From the NCBI GenBank assembly GCA_905478295.1, contig CAJQHZ010000004.1, positions 60,606 through 124,605 on the forward strand: 64,000 nt of DNA. The letters run 5' to 3'. The notes beneath the pieces were generated by a model, which saw only the letters and a program-made list of their open reading frames with translations, had not been told where the DNA came from and ran no database searches. The DNA comes from an uncultured Flavobacteriales bacterium. Lineage in GTDB: Bacteria > Bacteroidota > Bacteroidia > Flavobacteriales > Schleiferiaceae. Of this stretch, positions 24,008 to 34,600 are shown piece by piece (the stretch's first letter is position 1; each line of letters begins with the position of its first letter). A program made the position numbers and the translations under genes.

Positions 24008-25312
24008 TTACAGTCGAACAATATCAGCACCTAAAGCCTGCAGACGGCCGTCAATATTCTGGTAACCGCGATCGATTTGATTAATATTATGAATGGTAGA
24101 TGTACCCTCTGCGCTCAAGGCAGCAATAAGGAGACTGACTCCGGCGCGAATATCCGGCGAAGTCATGGTTGTTGCACGTAAAGGAGATTGTTTATCTAAA
24201 CCGATCACAGTCGCTCTATGCGGATCACACAGAATGATTTGCGCGCCCATATCAATAAGCTTGTCAGTAAAGAACAATCGACTTTCGAACATTTTTTGAT
24301 GTATCAAAACGGAGCCTCGTGCTTGAGAGGCAGTCACTAGGATAATACTCAATAGATCGGGTGTGAATCCTGGCCAAGGCGCATCAGCAATGGTCATGAT
24401 AGAGCCATCAATAAAACTCTCTATTTCGTAATGGTCATGCGACGGAATGAATAAATCATCACCACGTAATTCCGTATGAATACCTAATCTTCTAAAAACC
24501 GTCGGGATAATTCCTAGGTCGGGATAACTTACATCTTTGATCGTTATCTCAGATCCCGTCATTGCCGCCATGCCAATCCAGGAACCAATTTCAATCATGT
24601 CCGGTAAAATTCGATGAGTGGTGCCACCCAACTCTAAAACACCTTCAATGTGGAGCATATTCGAGCCAATACCATCGATTTTAGCACCCATGCGAACAAG
24701 CATTTTACAGAGTTGCTGTAAATACGGCTCACATGCTGCATTGTAAATAGTGGTCTTACCCCTAGCCATCACTGCGGCCATCACAACGTTGGCCGTTCCA
24801 GTGACCGATGCTTCATCAAGAAGCATATAGGTTCCTTTCAATTGAGATGCATCGACACTGTAGAACGAGTCTTTAGCGTCGTATTCAAATTTAGCCCCCA
24901 ACTTCTCAAAGCCTAAAAAGTGCGTATCAAGTCTTCGGCGTCCAATTTTATCGCCACCCGGTTTCGGTATAAAGGCTTTTCCGAAACGTGCTAAAAGTGG
25001 TCCTACGATCATTATGGAGCCACGTAAACTAGCGCCTTTTTGCTTAAATGTCTCTGAGGTTAAGTACTCTAGGTTGACATTTTCTGCTTTGAATGTAAAG
25101 TCGCCTGGCCCGTTCTTTTTGACATATACCCCCAAATCAGCTAAAAGATCAATGAGTTTATTGACATCTACAATATCTGGGATGTTGCTGATTCTCACTT
25201 CTTCTGGAGTTAGAAGTACAGCACAAAGAATTTGTAACGTTTCGTTTTTAGCTCCTTGTGGAGTAATGGCGCCGTGTAATTTCTTACCACCCGTAATTTT
25301 AAATGTCCCCAT
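24008..25312 (-). CDS. murA: UDP-N-acetylglucosamine 1-carboxyvinyltransferase (MurA), Asp in place of Cys115
   Basis: First committed step of peptidoglycan synthesis: adds enolpyruvate from PEP to UDP-GlcNAc. The 434-residue protein has the family motifs GAKNETLQIL near the N-terminus (KN pair of the active site), RGSIMIVGPLLARFGKA, and RRLDTHFLGFEKLGA. The loop that normally reads GGCxIGxR is PKPGGDKIGRR, so the Cys that fosfomycin alkylates is Asp121. This exchange is known in mycobacteria and chlamydiae and leaves the enzyme active. It lies 6 bases after DUF4290 and 12 bases before the tlpA-like gene. Confidence 0.96.
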   Translation of the reverse strand: MGTFKITGGKKLHGAITPQGAKNETLQILCAVLLTPEEVRISNIPDIVDVNKLIDLLADLGVYVKKNGPGDFTFKAENVNLEYLTSETFKQKGASLRGSIMIVGPLLARFGKAFIPKPGGDKIGRRRLDTHFLGFEKLGAKFEYDAKDSFYSVDASQLKGTYMLLDEASVTGTANVVMAAVMARGKTTIYNAACEPYLQQLCKMLVRMGAKIDGIGSNMLHIEGVLELGGTTHRILPDMIEIGSWIGMAAMTGSEITIKDVSYPDLGIIPTVFRRLGIHTELRGDDLFIPSHDHYEIESFIDGSIMTIADAPWPGFTPDLLSIILVTASQARGSVLIHQKMFESRLFFTDKLIDMGAQIILCDPHRATVIGLDKQSPLRATTMTSPDIRAGVSLLIAALSAEGTSTIHNINQIDRGYQNIDGRLQALGADIVRL

Positions 25313-25318
25313 GTAGTT

Positions 25319-25945
25319 TTAGAATCTTCTTTTTTTCTTCTTGTTATTGTTGTTTCCCTTTTTGCGAACTGCTGTTGTTTTGCGCTCGGCGGGTGAGATA
25401 TTAAATGATTTTGCATGTGGTAAATCAATACCTTCAGTTTTTAGTTGCCCTTCAGATAGTTCACTGAGGTCTGCTAAAATCGTCGTATCATCTACAGTGT
25501 CCTTGTTGAATTTCAGATAATTGCGTTTCATCGCATAGGCGATACCGTAGATCAAAGCTTCTTTTTCTTCACCATCCTCCATTTCAATGGCGTGCTTTAC
25601 CATAGTCTTTACAACACCGCCATAATGACGGAATTTACGCGATTTCTGAGGGTAGGGAACTTCATCAGGAAGACCTACGAAATTTTCGGCCGTTGGAATG
25701 TCATAAGGGCTTTCCACGTCCAATTGGAAATCTGACATTATGAACAGGTGATCCCACAATTTATGTGTGTAATCAGGTGCATCTCGAATTGCAGGATTGA
25801 GGTTTCCAATAACATCAATAATGCTTTGTGCTACTTTATTACGATGCTCTCTGTCTTCTATTGTTAGGCAATAGTCCACCATACGTTGCACGTTGCGCCC
25901 GTATTCAGGAATCTTTAATGTTGTACGATCTGTATTATATTCCAT
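25319..25945 (-). CDS. DUF4290 family protein
   Basis: A 208-residue cytoplasmic protein of the Bacteroidota-specific family DUF4290. It begins MEYNTDRTTLKIPEYGRNVQ, has a helical core (VVKTMVKHAIEMEDGEEKEA) and ends in a basic Asn/Lys-rich tail. Its role is unknown. It sits directly between the UvrD/PcrA helicase and murA, an arrangement I believe is shared by other flavobacteria. The start is the ATG at 25943-25945; a longer reading from 25993 would overlap the helicase gene. Confidence 0.88.
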   Translation of the reverse strand: MEYNTDRTTLKIPEYGRNVQRMVDYCLTIEDREHRNKVAQSIIDVIGNLNPAIRDAPDYTHKLWDHLFIMSDFQLDVESPYDIPTAENFVGLPDEVPYPQKSRKFRHYGGVVKTMVKHAIEMEDGEEKEALIYGIAYAMKRNYLKFNKDTVDDTTILADLSELSEGQLKTEGIDLPHAKSFNISPAERKTTAVRKKGNNNNKKKKRRF

Positions 25946-25970
25946 GCTTTCAAATAAGTAAATTCTTTTG

Positions 25971-28364
25971 TTATACCGCCCGGACCTTTGCAAATTTTAG
26001 CAACAATCTTTTTTCACCCGCATTATCAAACGTGATGATGGCTTTTGCGTCGGCTCCCGCACCTTCAAGATTCTTAACTGTGCCGAGTCCAAACCTACCG
26101 TGTACCACACGCATACCAACCTTGAGTTCTTCCGGCCTGAGATTGTCTCCACTTGCCTCAAAACCATCTCCTGAGGCGCTTACCTTTTTAAGCGGTTTTC
26201 CGCGTAGTGTAGGTTGCGCTGGTGCCACCGCGCTACCTGGTCCTAGCGTGCTTCTGCCAGTTTTTCCTTCCGGTTTATTGGAGCCCCAATTTTTATTACT
26301 GCCTTTGTAAACCGTTTGTCCTTTTTGATTCCCTACAAAACTTCCTCCAAAGGCACTGTCCAGCGCAGGCGAACTAAAGCTCGTAGCTGCAAACTCCGGA
26401 ATATGGATGTCTAAGTATTTCGCATCAATTTCGTCTATGAATCGTGAAGGTTCGCAATCGATCAATTTCCCCCAACGGTATCTGGTATGCGCATGTGTGA
26501 TATGTGCACGTTTCTCAGCTCTGGTCAAAGCTACATAGAATAAACGACGCTCCTCCTCTAATTCACTCCTACTTCCCATACTCATCATACTTGGGAACAA
26601 GTTTTCTTCCAATCCTACCATGTAAACAAAGGGAAACTCTAATCCTTTGGCCAAGTGTATGGTCATCATACTCACCTTCGGCTGTCCATCGTCCACCTCA
26701 TTATCACGATCGGTTAATAACGCGACGTCAGATAAGAAATTCGAAAGGGAGGGGTCGCCTTCAGCCAATTCCTTTTGCTGTTCGCTGAAGTCTTTAATTC
26801 CATTGAGTAATTCCTGGACGTTTTCGTAGCGCGTCACTCCCTCCGGTGTCTTGTCTTCGCCCAGGACTTTAATCAATCCCACACTCTTCGCAACGTGTGC
26901 CACCGTATCGAAGGCATCGTTGGCTTTCGCGAAAATTGCAAAGCTGTTAATTAGTGTTGTGAAATCTACAATTTTCCTTACCGCAGCTGCTCCAATCCCA
27001 CTACTGACGGTGCCTAACTTCTCACAAGTTTCCCAAAGTGACCATTGCTGCTGTTCTGCGGCGACGGCAAGCTTTGCCAAAGTAGTAGCTCCAATTCCGC
27101 GTGTCGGATAATTGATCACGCGCCTAAAGGCTTCCTCGTCTTTTGGATTGATTACAAGTCGCAAATAGGACAGTACATCCTTTATTTCCTTGCGCTGGTA
27201 AAAGCTCAAGCCTCCGTATATTCTGTAAGGTATATTCTTTTTTCTTAGAGCATCTTCAAAACTCCTACTCTGTGCATTTGTCCTGTATAAAATACAGAAA
27301 TCATCGTGCTTCGCGCCATCATTCATAGCCGTTTGCCAGATGTTGGTTGCTACATAATTGCCTTCATCGGAGTCTGAAATACTTTTATGAACTACAATTT
27401 TTTCGCCGCTGCTATTTTGCGTCCAAACATTTTTTTCAATCTGTTCCTTATTCTTAGCGATAATACTGTTTGCAGCTTGTACAATGGTTTTGGTGGAGCG
27501 ATAGTTTTGCTCTAGTTTGAACAACTGCGTGTTGGGATAATCCTTTTGAAAATTTAAGATGTTCCGAATATTGGCGCCGCGAAAGGCGTAGATAGATTGT
27601 GCATCATCACCAACGATACAAATGTTTTCATATTTCGCTGCTAATGCCTTAACGATCAAATATTGGCTGTGATTCGTATCCTGGTACTCGTCCACTAAAA
27701 TGTATTTGAACCTGTTTTGATATTTCGCTAAAACCTCTGGAAATTTGTAGAGCAGCTCGTTGGTTTTAAGCAGGAGATCATCAAAGTCCATAGCCCCTGC
27801 TCTAAAACAACGCTCTGTGTAGGCTTGATAAATTTCGCCAAACATAGGCATCTTTGCTGCACTATCTTGAGCCTGTAATTCACCATTTTGAAAGTATGCC
27901 TTGGGCGTTAAAAGGTTATTTTTTAGTGAGGAAATTCTTGAAGAAACACTTTTGGCTTTATAAATGTCCTTATCGAGTTGCTTTTCCTTAATAATTGTAC
28001 TGATCAATTTCTTGCTATCGTCGGCATCATAAATCGTAAAATTTATCGGGTAGCCCAGGCGTTCAGCTTCTATTCTTAAGATTTTGGCAAAAACACTGTG
28101 AAAAGTACCCATCCATAAATTCTTCGCTTCTCCGTCGCCTACAATCTTGCCAATACGATCTTTCATCTCCCGAGCAGCCTTGTTTGTAAAAGTCAACGAA
28201 AGAATGTTGAAAGCATCGACTCCTTTGTCTAATAAATAGGCAATTCGATAGGTCAGTACTCTGGTTTTACCCGAACCTGCACCAGCAATCACCATGACTG
28301 GACCGTCAATTTTTTCTACAGCAACTCGCTGTGCGTCATTTAGTTCTTTGAGAAAATGTGCCAA
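25971..28364 (-). CDS. pcrA: UvrD/PcrA-type ATP-dependent DNA helicase, TTG start
   Basis: Superfamily 1A 3'-5' helicase for repair and replication fork maintenance. The 797-residue protein has the Q motif (LNDAQRVAV), Walker A GAGSGKT (28-34), VDEYQDTN, GDDAQSIYAFRGA, QNYRST, MTIHLAKGLEF and VALTRAEKR, and a C-terminal Tudor-like domain (VGMRVVHGRFGLGTV), as in PcrA. The start codon is TTG: the preceding in-frame triplet is TAA and no ATG occurs until well inside the Walker domain. A perfect promoter lies 32 bases before this codon. UvrD versus PcrA cannot be separated by sequence alone. Confidence 0.93.
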   Translation of the reverse strand: MAHFLKELNDAQRVAVEKIDGPVMVIAGAGSGKTRVLTYRIAYLLDKGVDAFNILSLTFTNKAAREMKDRIGKIVGDGEAKNLWMGTFHSVFAKILRIEAERLGYPINFTIYDADDSKKLISTIIKEKQLDKDIYKAKSVSSRISSLKNNLLTPKAYFQNGELQAQDSAAKMPMFGEIYQAYTERCFRAGAMDFDDLLLKTNELLYKFPEVLAKYQNRFKYILVDEYQDTNHSQYLIVKALAAKYENICIVGDDAQSIYAFRGANIRNILNFQKDYPNTQLFKLEQNYRSTKTIVQAANSIIAKNKEQIEKNVWTQNSSGEKIVVHKSISDSDEGNYVATNIWQTAMNDGAKHDDFCILYRTNAQSRSFEDALRKKNIPYRIYGGLSFYQRKEIKDVLSYLRLVINPKDEEAFRRVINYPTRGIGATTLAKLAVAAEQQQWSLWETCEKLGTVSSGIGAAAVRKIVDFTTLINSFAIFAKANDAFDTVAHVAKSVGLIKVLGEDKTPEGVTRYENVQELLNGIKDFSEQQKELAEGDPSLSNFLSDVALLTDRDNEVDDGQPKVSMMTIHLAKGLEFPFVYMVGLEENLFPSMMSMGSRSELEEERRLFYVALTRAEKRAHITHAHTRYRWGKLIDCEPSRFIDEIDAKYLDIHIPEFAATSFSSPALDSAFGGSFVGNQKGQTVYKGSNKNWGSNKPEGKTGRSTLGPGSAVAPAQPTLRGKPLKKVSASGDGFEASGDNLRPEELKVGMRVVHGRFGLGTVKNLEGAGADAKAIITFDNAGEKRLLLKFAKVRAV

Positions 28365-28396
28365 TTAGGGGAAACTTTACCGTTCGACAAGATGCA

Positions 28397-28426
28397 CAAA
28401 GTTACACCTTATTAACGCCTTTACAA
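28397..28426 (-). promoter_or_regulatory. Promoter of the helicase-DUF4290-murA-tlpA operon
   Basis: On the minus strand TTG (28424-28426), a spacer of 19 bases, then TAACTTTG (28397-28404). This matches the Bacteroidota consensus. The TTG start of the helicase gene lies 32 bases downstream. Confidence 0.75.
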
Positions 28427-28523
28427 CTCTTAAAATCGGACCATTTTAAACGGAGCTGCAGCCCTTTATCTGTCAATAATCACAAATAATTCAGAATGAG
28501 CGAATTATTTTATTCACACCCGG

Positions 28524-28554
28524 TTTGGATGTGGAAATATTTACCCTACATTTG
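28524..28554 (+). promoter_or_regulatory. Promoter of the str-S10 ribosomal cluster
   Basis: TTTG at 28524-28527, spacer of exactly 19, then TACATTTG at 28547-28554: a perfect Bacteroidota sigma-A-type promoter. The rpsL ATG is 58 bases downstream. Confidence 0.85.
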
Positions 28555-28612
28555 CAGTCCCCAAAAAATGGGTAACTGATTATTGGAATAAACTAGAAAT
28601 CAAAAGGTACGT

Positions 28613-28987
28613 ATGCCAACGATTCAACAGCTTGTAAGAAAAGGTCGCAAACAGATCAAACAAAAGAGTAAATCTGCTGCGCTGGATTCCTGCCCACAAC
28701 GCAGGGGTGTATGTACCCGTGTCTACACTACGACGCCGAAAAAACCAAATTCGGCAATGCGTAAAGTGGCCAGGGTACGTCTTAGTAATGGAAACGAAGT
28801 GAACGCCTACATTGGCGGTGAAGGTCACAACCTACAAGAGCACAGTATTGTACTGGTTCGCGGTGGTCGTGTGAAAGATCTCCCGGGTGTGCGTTACCAC
28901 ATTGTACGTGGTGCACTTGATACAGCGGGTGTAAGCGGAAGAACGCAACGTCGTTCTAAGTATGGTGCGAAGAGACCGAAGAAATAA
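28613..28987 (+). CDS. rpsL: 30S ribosomal protein S12
   Basis: 124 residues, first gene of the ribosomal supercluster. S12 sits at the decoding centre and controls accuracy. The segment [12 protein letters not shown] and the loop [14 protein letters not shown] are intact, with Lys43, Lys88 and Asp89 (the methylthio site in E. coli). Wild-type Lys at 43 and 88 predicts no rpsL-based streptomycin resistance. It is followed by rpsG after 23 bases. Confidence 0.98.
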   Translation: MPTIQQLVRKGRKQIKQKSKSAALDSCPQRRGVCTRVYTTTPKKPNSAMRKVARVRLSNGNEVNAYIGGEGHNLQEHSIVLVRGGRVKDLPGVRYHIVRGALDTAGVSGRTQRRSKYGAKRPKK

Positions 28988-29010
28988 ACTACTGTAGACT
29001 TTAAGAACTC

Positions 29011-29478
29011 ATGAGAAAAGCAAGAGCTAAAAAACGTCCGTTACTTCCGGATCCAAGGTTTAACGATACGCTCGTAACACGTTTTGTAAATAACTTGATG
29101 TTAGACGGAAAGAAGTCTATCGCTTTCAACATCTTCTATGATGCAATCGATATTGTTTCAGAGAAGTCTGAAGGAAATGGTTTAGAAACATGGAAAGAAG
29201 CGCTTAATAACGTAATGCCGCACGTAGAAGTACGCAGTCGTCGCGTTGGTGGTGCCAACTTCCAGATACCTATGCAGGTTCGCCCAGATCGTAAAGTCAC
29301 TTTAGGAATGAAGTGGATGATCCTCGCGACACGCAAGCGCAACGAACGTTCAATGGCGCAGAAATTGGCTGCGGAAATTCTAGCAGCTTCGAAAGAAGAA
29401 GGTGCTGCAGTTAAGAAGCGTACCGAGGTACACCGCATGGCGGAAGCTAACAAAGCGTTTTCACACTTTAGATTCTAA
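29011..29478 (+). CDS. rpsG: 30S ribosomal protein S7
   Basis: 155 residues, a primary 16S rRNA-binding protein that nucleates the 30S head. Motifs RFVNNLMLDGKKSIAF and VEVRSRRVGGANFQIP are family-typical, as is RKNERSM-like basic sequence (RKRNERSMAQKLAAEI). It lies between rpsL and fusA with 13 bases to fusA, the normal str order. In E. coli S7 represses this operon; no such site is evident here. Confidence 0.98.
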   Translation: MRKARAKKRPLLPDPRFNDTLVTRFVNNLMLDGKKSIAFNIFYDAIDIVSEKSEGNGLETWKEALNNVMPHVEVRSRRVGGANFQIPMQVRPDRKVTLGMKWMILATRKRNERSMAQKLAAEILAASKEEGAAVKKRTEVHRMAEANKAFSHFRF

Positions 29479-29491
29479 TTGACACAATATC

Positions 29492-31597
29492 ATGGCAAAA
29501 GGAAATAGAGATTTAACGTTCACTAGAAACATTGGTATTGCAGCGCACATTGATGCGGGTAAAACCACAACTACTGAACGTATTTTATATTATACCGGTG
29601 TGAGTCACAAGATTGGTGAGGTGCACGATGGTGCAGCTACAATGGACTGGATGGAGCAAGAGCAAGAGCGTGGTATTACGATCACCTCGGCTGCAACGCA
29701 TTGTGAGTGGACATACCGTGATCAGAAGCATGCAATCAATATTATCGATACACCGGGCCACGTTGACTTTACAGTAGAAGTGGAGCGTTCGTTGCGTGTT
29801 TTAGATGGAGTGGTTGCTCTTTTCTCAGCAGTTGATGGTGTAGAGCCACAATCGGAAACAGTTTGGCGTCAAGCAGATAAATACCGTGTACCTCGTCTAG
29901 GATTCGTGAATAAAATGGATCGTCAAGGCTCCGACTTTTTCATGGTTTGCAATCAGGTAAAAGAAATGCTTGGGGGTAACCCTGTAGCGCTTCAGGTTCC
30001 AATCGGAGACGAAATGGACTTCAAGGGAGTGGTTGATTTAATAAGTAAAGAGGCGATTGTTTGGAATGAAGAGGATAAAGGTATGTCTTATGAGACGGTC
30101 GAAATCCCTGCAGAACTAATCGATGTCGTTAACGAAAAGCGTGGTGAGTTAATCGAAGCCGTTGCTGAATACGACGAGACTTTAATGGAGAAGTTCTTCG
30201 AAGACGAAGACAGCATTACTGAAGACGAAATCATCGCAGCATTGCGCGCAGCTACAATCGATATGAGCATCATTCCTATGATGTGTGGTTCAGCCTTTAA
30301 GAATAAGGGTGTACAGGCAATGCTTGATGCAGTCATGCGTTACTTGCCGTCGCCTTTGGATGTAGAGGCTATCGAAGGTACTAACCCAGATACAGGAAAT
30401 CCAGATTTCCGTCAACCTACTGTAAATGAGCCTTTCTCGGCACTCGCATTTAAAATCGCAACAGATCCTTTCGTAGGTCGTTTGTGTTTCTTCCGTGTGT
30501 ATTCAGGGGTATTGGATGCAGGTTCTTATGTTAAGAACACACGTTCAGGAAAGAAGGAGCGTATTTCTCGTATTTTCCAGATGCATTCGAACAAGCAACA
30601 ACCGATCGACCAAATCACCGCTGGTGATATTGGTGCGGGTGTTGGTTTTAAGGACATACGTACGGGAGATACATTGTGTGATGAGAAATCACCAATTGTA
30701 CTTGAATCGATGACTTTCCCTGAGCCAGTGATTGGTATCGCTGTGGAGCCGAAGTCAAAAGCGGACGTGGATAAGATGGGTACTGCTTTAGCAAAATTGT
30801 CTGAAGAAGATCCAACCTTCCGTGTTCAAACTGACGAAGCTTCAGGCCAAACCATTATTTCAGGTATGGGTGAGCTCCATTTGGACATTCTTATTGACCG
30901 TATGCGCCGCGAATTCAAGGTTGAGGTAAACGTTGGGGAACCTCAGGTAGAGTACAAAGAAGCATTAACAGGATCGTGTAGTCACCGTGAGCAATACAAA
31001 AAGCAAACGGGTGGTCGTGGTAAGTTTGCGGACATCGTATTCGATATCTCACCTGTAGACGAAGATTTTGAAGGTGAAGGCCTACAATTCGAGAATAAAA
31101 TCAAGGGTGGTAATGTTCCTAAAGAATTTATTCCATCGATTGAGAACGGTTTTAAAGCAGCTATGGTAAATGGTCCATTGGCGGGCTTTAAAGTAGATAG
31201 CTACAAAATTGTCCTTAAAGATGGTTCGTTCCACCCGGTGGATTCTGACCAATTGTCTTTCGAATTAGCGGCTAAAATTGGTTTCAAGGAAAGTGCTAAA
31301 AAAGCATCTCCGGTAATCATGGAGCCTATCATGAAAATGGAGGTTGTTACACCGGAGGAATACATGGGTGATATCGTTGGTGATTTGAATCGTCGTCGTG
31401 GTCAGGTAAATGACATGTCTGATCGTAACAACGCTAAAGTCATCAAGGCAAATGTGCCGTTGTCAGAAATGTTTGGTTATGTGACTACGTTGCGTACGCT
31501 AAGTTCAGGTCGTGCAGCTTCTACAATGGAGTTTTCGCACTATGCTGAAACGCCAAGTAACATCTCTGAGAAAGTAATTGAAGAAACAAAAGCTTAA
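29492..31597 (+). CDS. fusA: Elongation factor G
   Basis: A 701-residue translational GTPase that moves tRNA and mRNA after peptide bond formation. The G domain has [15 protein letters not shown] (G1), [10 protein letters not shown] (G2), DTPGHVDFT (G3) and NKMDRQG (G4), and the later domains carry [16 protein letters not shown]. The length is standard. It is followed by rpsJ after 12 bases; tuf, found at this position in E. coli, is missing, as is usual in Bacteroidota. Confidence 0.98.
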   Translation: MAKGNRDLTFTRNIGIAAHIDAGKTTTTERILYYTGVSHKIGEVHDGAATMDWMEQEQERGITITSAATHCEWTYRDQKHAINIIDTPGHVDFTVEVERSLRVLDGVVALFSAVDGVEPQSETVWRQADKYRVPRLGFVNKMDRQGSDFFMVCNQVKEMLGGNPVALQVPIGDEMDFKGVVDLISKEAIVWNEEDKGMSYETVEIPAELIDVVNEKRGELIEAVAEYDETLMEKFFEDEDSITEDEIIAALRAATIDMSIIPMMCGSAFKNKGVQAMLDAVMRYLPSPLDVEAIEGTNPDTGNPDFRQPTVNEPFSALAFKIATDPFVGRLCFFRVYSGVLDAGSYVKNTRSGKKERISRIFQMHSNKQQPIDQITAGDIGAGVGFKDIRTGDTLCDEKSPIVLESMTFPEPVIGIAVEPKSKADVDKMGTALAKLSEEDPTFRVQTDEASGQTIISGMGELHLDILIDRMRREFKVEVNVGEPQVEYKEALTGSCSHREQYKKQTGGRGKFADIVFDISPVDEDFEGEGLQFENKIKGGNVPKEFIPSIENGFKAAMVNGPLAGFKVDSYKIVLKDGSFHPVDSDQLSFELAAKIGFKESAKKASPVIMEPIMKMEVVTPEEYMGDIVGDLNRRRGQVNDMSDRNNAKVIKANVPLSEMFGYVTTLRTLSSGRAASTMEFSHYAETPSNISEKVIEETKA

Positions 31598-31609
31598 TAA
31601 TAGACGATA

Positions 31610-31915
31610 ATGAGTCAAAAAATTCGCATCAAGCTTAAGTCTTACGATCACAATTTAGTAGATAAATCTGCTGAAAAGATTGTAAAGACCGTGAAGAGTA
31701 CAGGCGCAGTTGTTAATGGACCTATTCCATTACCTACAAATAAGCGTATTTATACTGTACTCCGCTCACCGCACGTAAATAAGAAATCGCGCGAGCAGTT
31801 CCAACTTAGCAATTACAAGCGTTTGTTGGATATCTATTCGTCTTCATCAAAGACCATTGATGCATTGATGAAGTTAGAGCTGCCGAGTGGTGTTGAAGTA
31901 GAAATCAAGGTCTAA
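31610..31915 (+). CDS. rpsJ: 30S ribosomal protein S10
   Basis: 101 residues, first protein of the S10 operon, here joined directly to the str genes. It includes [20 protein letters not shown] and [20 protein letters not shown]10 also acts as NusE in antitermination. There is no promoter-like sequence in the 12 bases after fusA, so it is probably read through from rpsL. Confidence 0.98.
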   Translation: MSQKIRIKLKSYDHNLVDKSAEKIVKTVKSTGAVVNGPIPLPTNKRIYTVLRSPHVNKKSREQFQLSNYKRLLDIYSSSSKTIDALMKLELPSGVEVEIKV

Positions 31916-31944
31916 CAGTAGACTAAATTTAAATTCCAGAAGAG

Positions 31945-32562
31945 ATGCCAGGATTAATTGGTAAAAAAGTCGGAATGACCAGCATTTTCAGCCCTGAGGG
32001 TAAAAACTTGCCATGTACTGTCCTAGAGGTAGGTCCATGTGTAGTTACTCAGGTGAAAACTGAAGATGTCGATGGTTACAATGCTGTCCAACTGGGTTGG
32101 GGAGAGGCGAAAGAGAAAAACGTCTCTAAAGCATTGCAAGGACATGTGCAGAAAGCAAGCACCTCTGTTAAAAAGAAATTTGTTGAATTCACTGACTTCG
32201 AAGGTGAATTAGAACTAGGACAAGTCTTGACGGCTGACTTATTCGAAGAAGGCGACTACGTAGATGTAGCTGGTACTTCTAAGGGTAAAGGTTTTCAAGG
32301 TGTTGTTAAGCGTCATGGCTTCGCCGGTGTTGGTCAAGCAACGCACGGTCAACACAACCGTCTACGTGCGCCAGGTTCTATTGGTGCTGGTTCAGATCCT
32401 TCGAGAGTATTCAAGGGCATGCGTATGGCCGGCCGTATGGGTGGAAAGCGTGCTAAGGTTCAAAACTTAGTCGTTTTGAAAGTAGATGCTGACAAGAATT
32501 TGTTAGTGGTTAAAGGTTCTGTTCCAGGAGCTAAGAATTCAACTGTAATTATCGAGAAATAA
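31945..32562 (+). CDS. rplC: 50S ribosomal protein L3
   Basis: 205 residues beginning [15 protein letters not shown]. It includes the long extension that reaches the peptidyl-transferase region ([20 protein letters not shown]). L3 is an early assembly protein of the 50S subunit. Its stop codon shares a base with the rplD start (TAATG). Confidence 0.98.
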   Translation: MPGLIGKKVGMTSIFSPEGKNLPCTVLEVGPCVVTQVKTEDVDGYNAVQLGWGEAKEKNVSKALQGHVQKASTSVKKKFVEFTDFEGELELGQVLTADLFEEGDYVDVAGTSKGKGFQGVVKRHGFAGVGQATHGQHNRLRAPGSIGAGSDPSRVFKGMRMAGRMGGKRAKVQNLVVLKVDADKNLLVVKGSVPGAKNSTVIIEK

Positions 32563-33188
32563 TGGAATTGAAGGTATTAGACATAAAAGGAAAAGAGACC
32601 AAAAAGAGCGTAAAGTTAGACGCTAAGGTTTTTGGTATTGAAGCTAATGATCATAGCATTTATTTGGATGTAAAGCAGTTCTTGGCGAATGCACGTCAGG
32701 GTACGCACAAATCTAAAGAACGCGGCGAAGTTAACCGTACAACCAAGAAGCACCATAAGCAAAAGGGTACTGGTGGCGCACGTGCAGGTTCATTGAGATC
32801 TCCTATCCAGCGCGGTGGTGGAACCGTATTTGGTCCTCGTCCTCGTAACTATGGATTTAAGTTGAATAAGAAGGTGAAGCAATTGGCGCGTAAATCTGCG
32901 TTGTCGATGAAGGTAAAATCGGAAAATTTGAAGGTAGTAGAAAACTTCACTTTTGAGGTGCCAAAGACGACTAGCTTCATTAATGTGATGGCTGCTTTAG
33001 GTTTAGACAAGAAAAAATCACTATTCATCGTTGGTGAGTACGATAAAAACCTATATTTGTCATCCCGCAATTTACAAGGGGTTAAAGTTGTAAACGCCTC
33101 AGAAATAAGTACTTACGATATAATGAACGCTTCAGAAGTGGTTTTATCAGTGGGTGCGGTTGAGAAGATTACAGCGATTTTAAGCTAA
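32562..33188 (+). CDS. rplD: 50S ribosomal protein L4
   Basis: 208 residues. The central loop that reaches the exit tunnel (KKHHKQKGTGGARAGSLRSP) is present, along with the globular Rossmann-like part. In E. coli L4 also autoregulates the S10 operon; this cannot be checked here. Overlaps rplC by one base and precedes rplW by 7 bases. Confidence 0.98.
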   Translation: MELKVLDIKGKETKKSVKLDAKVFGIEANDHSIYLDVKQFLANARQGTHKSKERGEVNRTTKKHHKQKGTGGARAGSLRSPIQRGGGTVFGPRPRNYGFKLNKKVKQLARKSALSMKVKSENLKVVENFTFEVPKTTSFINVMAALGLDKKKSLFIVGEYDKNLYLSSRNLQGVKVVNASEISTYDIMNASEVVLSVGAVEKITAILS

Positions 33189-33195
33189 GAGAGCC

Positions 33196-33486
33196 ATGAA
33201 TATTTTGATTAAACCAATTATTACAGAGAAAGCAACTGCTCAGAGCGAAGACCAAAATGTCTATGCTTTCGAAGTGGCACGATCTGCAAACAAGGTTGAG
33301 ATAAAGAAAGCTGTAGAAGAGTTCTACGGCGTAAGTGTAGAAAGTGTTCGCACGGCTATAGTTCCTGCAAAATTCCAGACGAAGTATACGAAGGCTGGTT
33401 TAGTGAGAGGACGTAAATCTGCTTATAAGAAAGCGATGGTGAAAGTAGCTGGTGGCGAGACCATCGATTTATACGGTAATATTTAA
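33196..33486 (+). CDS. rplW: 50S ribosomal protein L23
   Basis: 96 residues, starting [17 protein letters not shown]23 lies at the tunnel exit and is the docking site of trigger factor and SRP. The [17 protein letters not shown] segment and the basic loop are normal. It is placed between rplD and rplB, with 5 bases to rplB. Confidence 0.98.
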   Translation: MNILIKPIITEKATAQSEDQNVYAFEVARSANKVEIKKAVEEFYGVSVESVRTAIVPAKFQTKYTKAGLVRGRKSAYKKAMVKVAGGETIDLYGNI

Positions 33487-33491
33487 TTACA

Positions 33492-34316
<825 letters not shown>

Positions 34317-34327
34317 TCTGAAAGTAT

Positions 34328-34594
34328 ATGGCACGTTCGCTTAAAAAAGGACCTTACATCCACTACAAGTTAGAGAAGAAAGTACTCGCTAATGTGGAGA
34401 GCGGTAAAAACACAGTGATCAAAACTTGGTCACGCGCATCTATGATTTCACCAGATTTTGTAGGTCAGACCATTGGAGTTCATAACGGTAAAACATTCGT
34501 TCCCGTATATGTTACAGAAAACATGGTAGGGCACAAACTAGGTGAATTCTCTCCAACCCGCAACTTCCGTGGTCACGGAAAAAATAAGAAGTAA
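34328..34594 (+). CDS. rpsS: 30S ribosomal protein S19
   Basis: 88 residues: [19 protein letters not shown] at the start, [19 protein letters not shown] at the end. S19 binds 16S rRNA in the head with S13. The protein is of normal length and lies between rplB and rplV, with 6 bases to the latter. Confidence 0.98.
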   Translation: MARSLKKGPYIHYKLEKKVLANVESGKNTVIKTWSRASMISPDFVGQTIGVHNGKTFVPVYVTENMVGHKLGEFSPTRNFRGHGKNKK

Positions 34595-34600
34595 TAAGAG

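Noticed and set aside
25971..25993. A longer DUF4290 start at 25993
   Set aside because: It would overlap the helicase gene; the ATG at 25945 gives the family N-terminus (MEYNTDR).
28365..28612. A tRNA or small RNA in the helicase-rpsL spacer
   Set aside because: I saw no tRNA arms or TTCRA loop; the two promoters and leaders account for most of it. A short structured leader cannot be excluded.
30088..30336. Antisense open frame inside fusA
   Set aside because: Overlaps the EF-G reading frame throughout and has no recognisable protein feature.
31598..31609. tuf gene between fusA and rpsJ
   Set aside because: There are only 12 bases between these two genes; no EF-Tu sequence is found anywhere in the window.
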